Below, piece after piece: positions 61,057 to 64,000 of a DNA stretch of 64,000 nt. Within the stretch, counting starts at the first letter, position 1; every line of letters starts with the position of its first letter. The DNA comes from CAWJPW01 sp963844845 (lineage in GTDB: Bacteria; Acidobacteriota; Thermoanaerobaculia; Thermoanaerobaculales; Sulfomarinibacteraceae): positions 558,001 to 622,000 of the forward strand of contig CAWJPW010000003.1 of NCBI GenBank assembly GCA_963844845.1. Reading direction: 5' to 3'. The notes below the pieces were generated by a model. That model was given only the letters and a program-made list of their open reading frames with translations. It was not told the DNA's origin and did not search any database. The position numbers were made by a program, and so were the translations under genes.

Positions 61057-63951
61057 TCAGCCCACCGGATGGTGCGGGTCCCCCAGCCCCGGCCAGACCG
61101 CGAACGCCTGGAGCAGCGGCACGGTGGTCGGATCGTGGCTGTCGCGATCGATCACCGAGGCGTAGCCCGAGACCACGCCGCCCGGTGTCAGCACCTCGAC
61201 CGTAGCGGTGGCGAGCGGCACGTTCCCCGCCCCGGCGGCGGAGAAGATGTCGTTCACCTGCAGCCACCTGGCCTGGGGGACGGTGGTCGTCACCGGCGAT
61301 CCGATCGTCGTTCCGTTCGTGTCTCGCAGCGTGATGCGCACCTGGGTGTTTTTCGATCCGAGGTTGAGCAGCCCGACGTTGGTGTAGAAGTGCGCGTCGC
61401 GGCGAATGTGCTGCAGGGTCCCGGGAGCCTGGGGTGTGATGCCGTCGTGGTCGAGCATCTCGGGTGGGAGGAACTGCCCGTAGGTGCCCGCGGCACCCAT
61501 GTCGGCGTAGCTGCGGGCCGCGGCGACCACCGCCTTGTCCGACTGGATCTCCACCGAACCCGAGTCCGACGAGGTGGGCGGGAGACCGAACAGGTCGACC
61601 AGCAGGTCGTTCCAGGCTTTGGTGTGGTTCGCTGGTAGCGACACGGTCCTCGAGATGGTGGCGGCGCCGCGGAAGACCAATGTGACCGTCTCGTCCTGGG
61701 TCGAGACGTTGACTAGCGCCAGCGTGGTGCGCCACGGCGTCCCGCCGGCGCCGGCCAGGTGTGCGGCGGCGGGGAGACGGTAGGAGTGGGGCGCGTAGTC
61801 GAAGAGCACCACCGGCACCGTGGTCGGGTCCTTGGTCCGCCGGTCGATCACCGAGGCGTAGAACCACACTTCGTCACCAGGGCTGGGGACCCCGACGAGC
61901 GCGTAGGCGGCGCCGTGCTGGCCGGCGCCGGCGGCGCTGAAGACATCGTTGATCTGGCCCCACTCACCCGTGCTGACGCTGCGTTGGACCGTCGAGCCGA
62001 TCGCTCCGCCGTAGTGGTCGTAGAGCTGGACGCTGACGTTGCAGGTCGGCCCGCCGTTGAGGAAGCCGATGTTGGTGTAGAAGTTGGCGTCGTTGCGCAG
62101 CAGGGGAATCACCGCGCGGCCGAAGTACGGGACGAAGCTCTCGGGCTTGAGCCCGTCGAGGTACTGTCCGAAGGTGCCGGAGCCTGCCGGCGGAGTGGCC
62201 TCGGCCGGGTTTGCGTAGGTCCGCGAGGAGACCAGCAGCGCCGGATTCGAGCTGTAGACCTGCAGGGCCCCGGTCTCGGAGTCCGTCGACGATTTGCCGA
62301 AGCGGTCGACGAGGAAGTCCTGCCAGCCCATCGTAGTCCCGGCGGGCACCGTGTCGGAGATCGTCTGCGTGTTGCCGCCTCTTCGGTAGGTGTAGGCCAC
62401 CGAGACGTCGGTGGTGCTCGGGTTGCTCACGGCGATGTCGGAGCGCCACGGCGTGCCGTTGAAACCCAACGCGTGCGTCACCGCGGCGACCCGCGTGGTC
62501 GAGGTGCGGTGCTCGTGGGCGCCGCAGTCAACGGCGCCTCCCTGGGAGCGGGCCAGGCCCATGAGGTCGATGGTGTCGAGTCCGGCCCGGTCGGCGTCGC
62601 TTCCGGCGTCGATGGCGGGCGAGCCGTCGCGCACGCGGAAGTCGTCGTGGGACGGGTCGACGAACAGTGGGTCGGTCCCGATCAGGTCGTGGTCCTGGGC
62701 CACGGAGCCGTCGATGAAGGTGTCACCGTCCGAGTTTCCGTCGATGATGCAGTTGTCGAGGCTGACCGTGCCGGCGCTTTGGACGGAGTTGAGGCCGTAC
62801 GACGTGTTCGCCGCGATCGTCGTGTTGACGATCTTCAGCGCACCGCCGCGGTTCCACGCGTCGACCCCGCCCGTGTGATTGGCGCCGGATGCGACCACCG
62901 AGTCGGCTAACGTGACCTGCGAGGTCTCCGTGGTGGTGAGGGACACCTGCAGGTCTCCGGCGTTCGCGTCAATCTGGTTGCGTAAGAAGACGTTCCGTTG
63001 GGCCATGATCGTGCTCGAGTCCGAGGCCCAGAGCGCCGCGCCGGCGGCGGTCGCCGGGTGTCCGTTGTGCCCGGTCGCGGCGTTGTCGGCGACGAGGTTG
63101 TCCCGGAGCTCGCACGAGGCGCTGTCGTAGGTTGTGACGAAGACTCCGGCAGCGATAGCCTGGCTCGCCTCGGTCACCGCCTGGTTGCCGACGAACCGGC
63201 AGCCGTGAATGCGGCCGCTCGCGCTTCCCTCCAACGAGACGCGAGCGCCGCCGCCAATGGAACCGCCGGAGGTCGAGTGGGCCACGTTGTCGAGGACGAC
63301 GGTATCGCCCATGTCGAACGCGCCCGAGTCGCTGACCAAGACCCTGAGGCCGGCACCGCTGACGTCGGCGGCGCTCTCGCACCGATTCTCTTCGATGCGG
63401 CAGTTCTCGATGATCAGCCCGGCGCCGGTGTAGGCCTGTGCGGCCACGCCGCCACCGCCGCCACCACTGAGCGCGCTCGCCCCGTCGCGAATCGTCAGCC
63501 CGTTCAGAATCAGCTTCCCGCTGTTCAGAATGACGTTCACCACCGGCCCTGTGCCTCCCCCGTCGAGGACCGAGAGGCTGGGGTCGTCGGACCGGGTGGT
63601 GAAGTCGGCGTTCCAGCCGCCGCTGATCGTGACGATGCCGATCGTCTGGTCGCTCGCCAGGGCGATCGGGCCGGAGACCACGCCGGCCGCGACCCGGATC
63701 TCGTTGTCCCCGCCCGCTCCGATGAGCGTTGCGAGCGCAGCGGAAACCGAGGGGTAGGTGCCGCCCGGTCCAACGGTAAGGACGCCGGCGAATGAGGACC
63801 CGCTGCAAAGGATGATCGAAAGACACGTCAGCACCGAGCGCGTGACGGTGGACACGGTACCCTTCGTGGAACGACGGATCGAGCGCGTGTTGGCGCGCAC
63901 CCCGTGGTTTGGCTCTGAGTCACAACGAGGCTCCCTGCTGCGAGGACACAT
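61057..63951 (-). CDS. Giant secreted protein: beta-helix plus two 'PGxNG..WR' domains
   Basis: A 964-residue protein (932 if it starts at GTG 63855). After a signal peptide (SVLTCLSIILCSGSSFAG) comes a right-handed beta-helix-like region with asparagine- and cysteine-rich turns (IIENCRIEENRCES, DNCIIDGNSDGD) and a 'DPLFVDPSHDDFRVRDGSPA' stretch typical of secreted polysaccharide-interacting beta helices. Then two tandem copies, ~240 residues each, of a domain starting ALGFNGTPWRSDIAVSN and AGGTPWRTTLALVN. Each ends near DPTTVPV/L. The N-terminus is uncertain: ATG 63951 has AAGGAA upstream, but GTG 63855 gives a more normal signal peptide. A relative of the domain in the proteins at 33-36 and 57-60 kb. 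Confidence 0.8.
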   Translation of the reverse strand: MCPRSREPRCDSEPNHGVRANTRSIRRSTKGTVSTVTRSVLTCLSIILCSGSSFAGVLTVGPGGTYPSVSAALATLIGAGGDNEIRVAAGVVSGPIALASDQTIGIVTISGGWNADFTTRSDDPSLSVLDGGGTGPVVNVILNSGKLILNGLTIRDGASALSGGGGGGVAAQAYTGAGLIIENCRIEENRCESAADVSGAGLRVLVSDSGAFDMGDTVVLDNVAHSTSGGSIGGGARVSLEGSASGRIHGCRFVGNQAVTEASQAIAAGVFVTTYDSASCELRDNLVADNAATGHNGHPATAAGAALWASDSSTIMAQRNVFLRNQIDANAGDLQVSLTTTETSQVTLADSVVASGANHTGGVDAWNRGGALKIVNTTIAANTSYGLNSVQSAGTVSLDNCIIDGNSDGDTFIDGSVAQDHDLIGTDPLFVDPSHDDFRVRDGSPAIDAGSDADRAGLDTIDLMGLARSQGGAVDCGAHEHRTSTTRVAAVTHALGFNGTPWRSDIAVSNPSTTDVSVAYTYRRGGNTQTISDTVPAGTTMGWQDFLVDRFGKSSTDSETGALQVYSSNPALLVSSRTYANPAEATPPAGSGTFGQYLDGLKPESFVPYFGRAVIPLLRNDANFYTNIGFLNGGPTCNVSVQLYDHYGGAIGSTVQRSVSTGEWGQINDVFSAAGAGQHGAAYALVGVPSPGDEVWFYASVIDRRTKDPTTVPVVLFDYAPHSYRLPAAAHLAGAGGTPWRTTLALVNVSTQDETVTLVFRGAATISRTVSLPANHTKAWNDLLVDLFGLPPTSSDSGSVEIQSDKAVVAAARSYADMGAAGTYGQFLPPEMLDHDGITPQAPGTLQHIRRDAHFYTNVGLLNLGSKNTQVRITLRDTNGTTIGSPVTTTVPQARWLQVNDIFSAAGAGNVPLATATVEVLTPGGVVSGYASVIDRDSHDPTTVPLLQAFAVWPGLGDPHHPVG

Positions 63952-64000
63952 GGGGACGTTCCTTTCTCCTCTCCGCTGCGCCATGGTCGGCGTCATCCTG

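Overview
The window is about 64 kb of very GC-rich bacterial DNA with dense, overlapping genes. No tRNA, rRNA, insertion sequence, phage gene or CRISPR array was seen. The mix suggests a Gram-negative-type bacterium, most likely an acidobacterium of the Thermoanaerobaculia kind. The clues are large secreted proteins ending in a short 'DGFE...WS' tag, a recurrent secreted domain opening with 'PGANG..W', phosphatidylserine-type lipid genes, complex I parts and cytochrome bd. The lineage is an inference; no ribosomal or marker gene is present to prove it.

Layout. 1-12.7 kb: a cut-off receiver-like gene, a thioesterase, then a signalling/transport locus. That locus holds a sensor kinase, a TauE/SafE (TSUP) permease, a TIGR02186-type membrane protein, a PEP-synthase-like phosphotransferase and a lone receiver protein. 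A cytidylate-kinase-like/BON protein and two further PEP-synthase-like paralogs follow. All three paralogs lack the PEP-binding barrel. Two share a distinctive C-terminal domain, and the third (middle) one has lost both the ATP-grasp domain and the swivel histidine. 12.9-16.9 kb: a minus-strand run of DUF465, a decarboxylase-like protein, pssA, an Asd-like protein and pepD; two of these lack the residue that should do the chemistry. 17.1-22.4 kb: nuoB-nuoCD-nuoI without the rest of complex I, then cydAB. 22.5-31 kb: housekeeping genes (TatD, alr, PEGA protein, YqgE, GYD, SseB-like pair, nucleosidase, STAS, Bax-inhibitor-like) and a promoter-RNA-terminator unit that looks like a structured small RNA. 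31.3-43.3 kb: an aldehyde dehydrogenase, a large secreted protein, an arsR-acr3-arsM-phosphatase arsenic operon, a secreted leucine-rich-repeat protein, a methyltransferase and an ECF sigma/anti-sigma/secreted-protein operon. 43.8-49.4 kb: RecQ with an extra N-terminal region, small unknowns and an ATPase with an altered Walker A motif. 49.7-64 kb: four very large secreted or surface proteins and an island of decayed sequence that includes the tail of an MscS channel gene.

Two non-coding repeat families stand out. One is a ~245-bp element present twice (about 28.2 and 43.5 kb). Its sequence diverges while its stems are kept by paired changes. The other is an 8-bp tandem repeat (GTGAYGAR) at the 3' ends of genes at five places, at two of them followed by ATTGCTCGG and a GC-rich hairpin.

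How the genes may work together. The first locus looks like a regulated phosphotransfer/transport module with unknown substrate. The arsenic operon is a conventional resistance set (sense, export, methylate, reduce). cydAB and the Nuo subunits belong to respiration. The secreted proteins probably decorate the surface or are exported by a common route marked by the C-terminal tag. All calls are from reading sequence and motifs; no database search was run.
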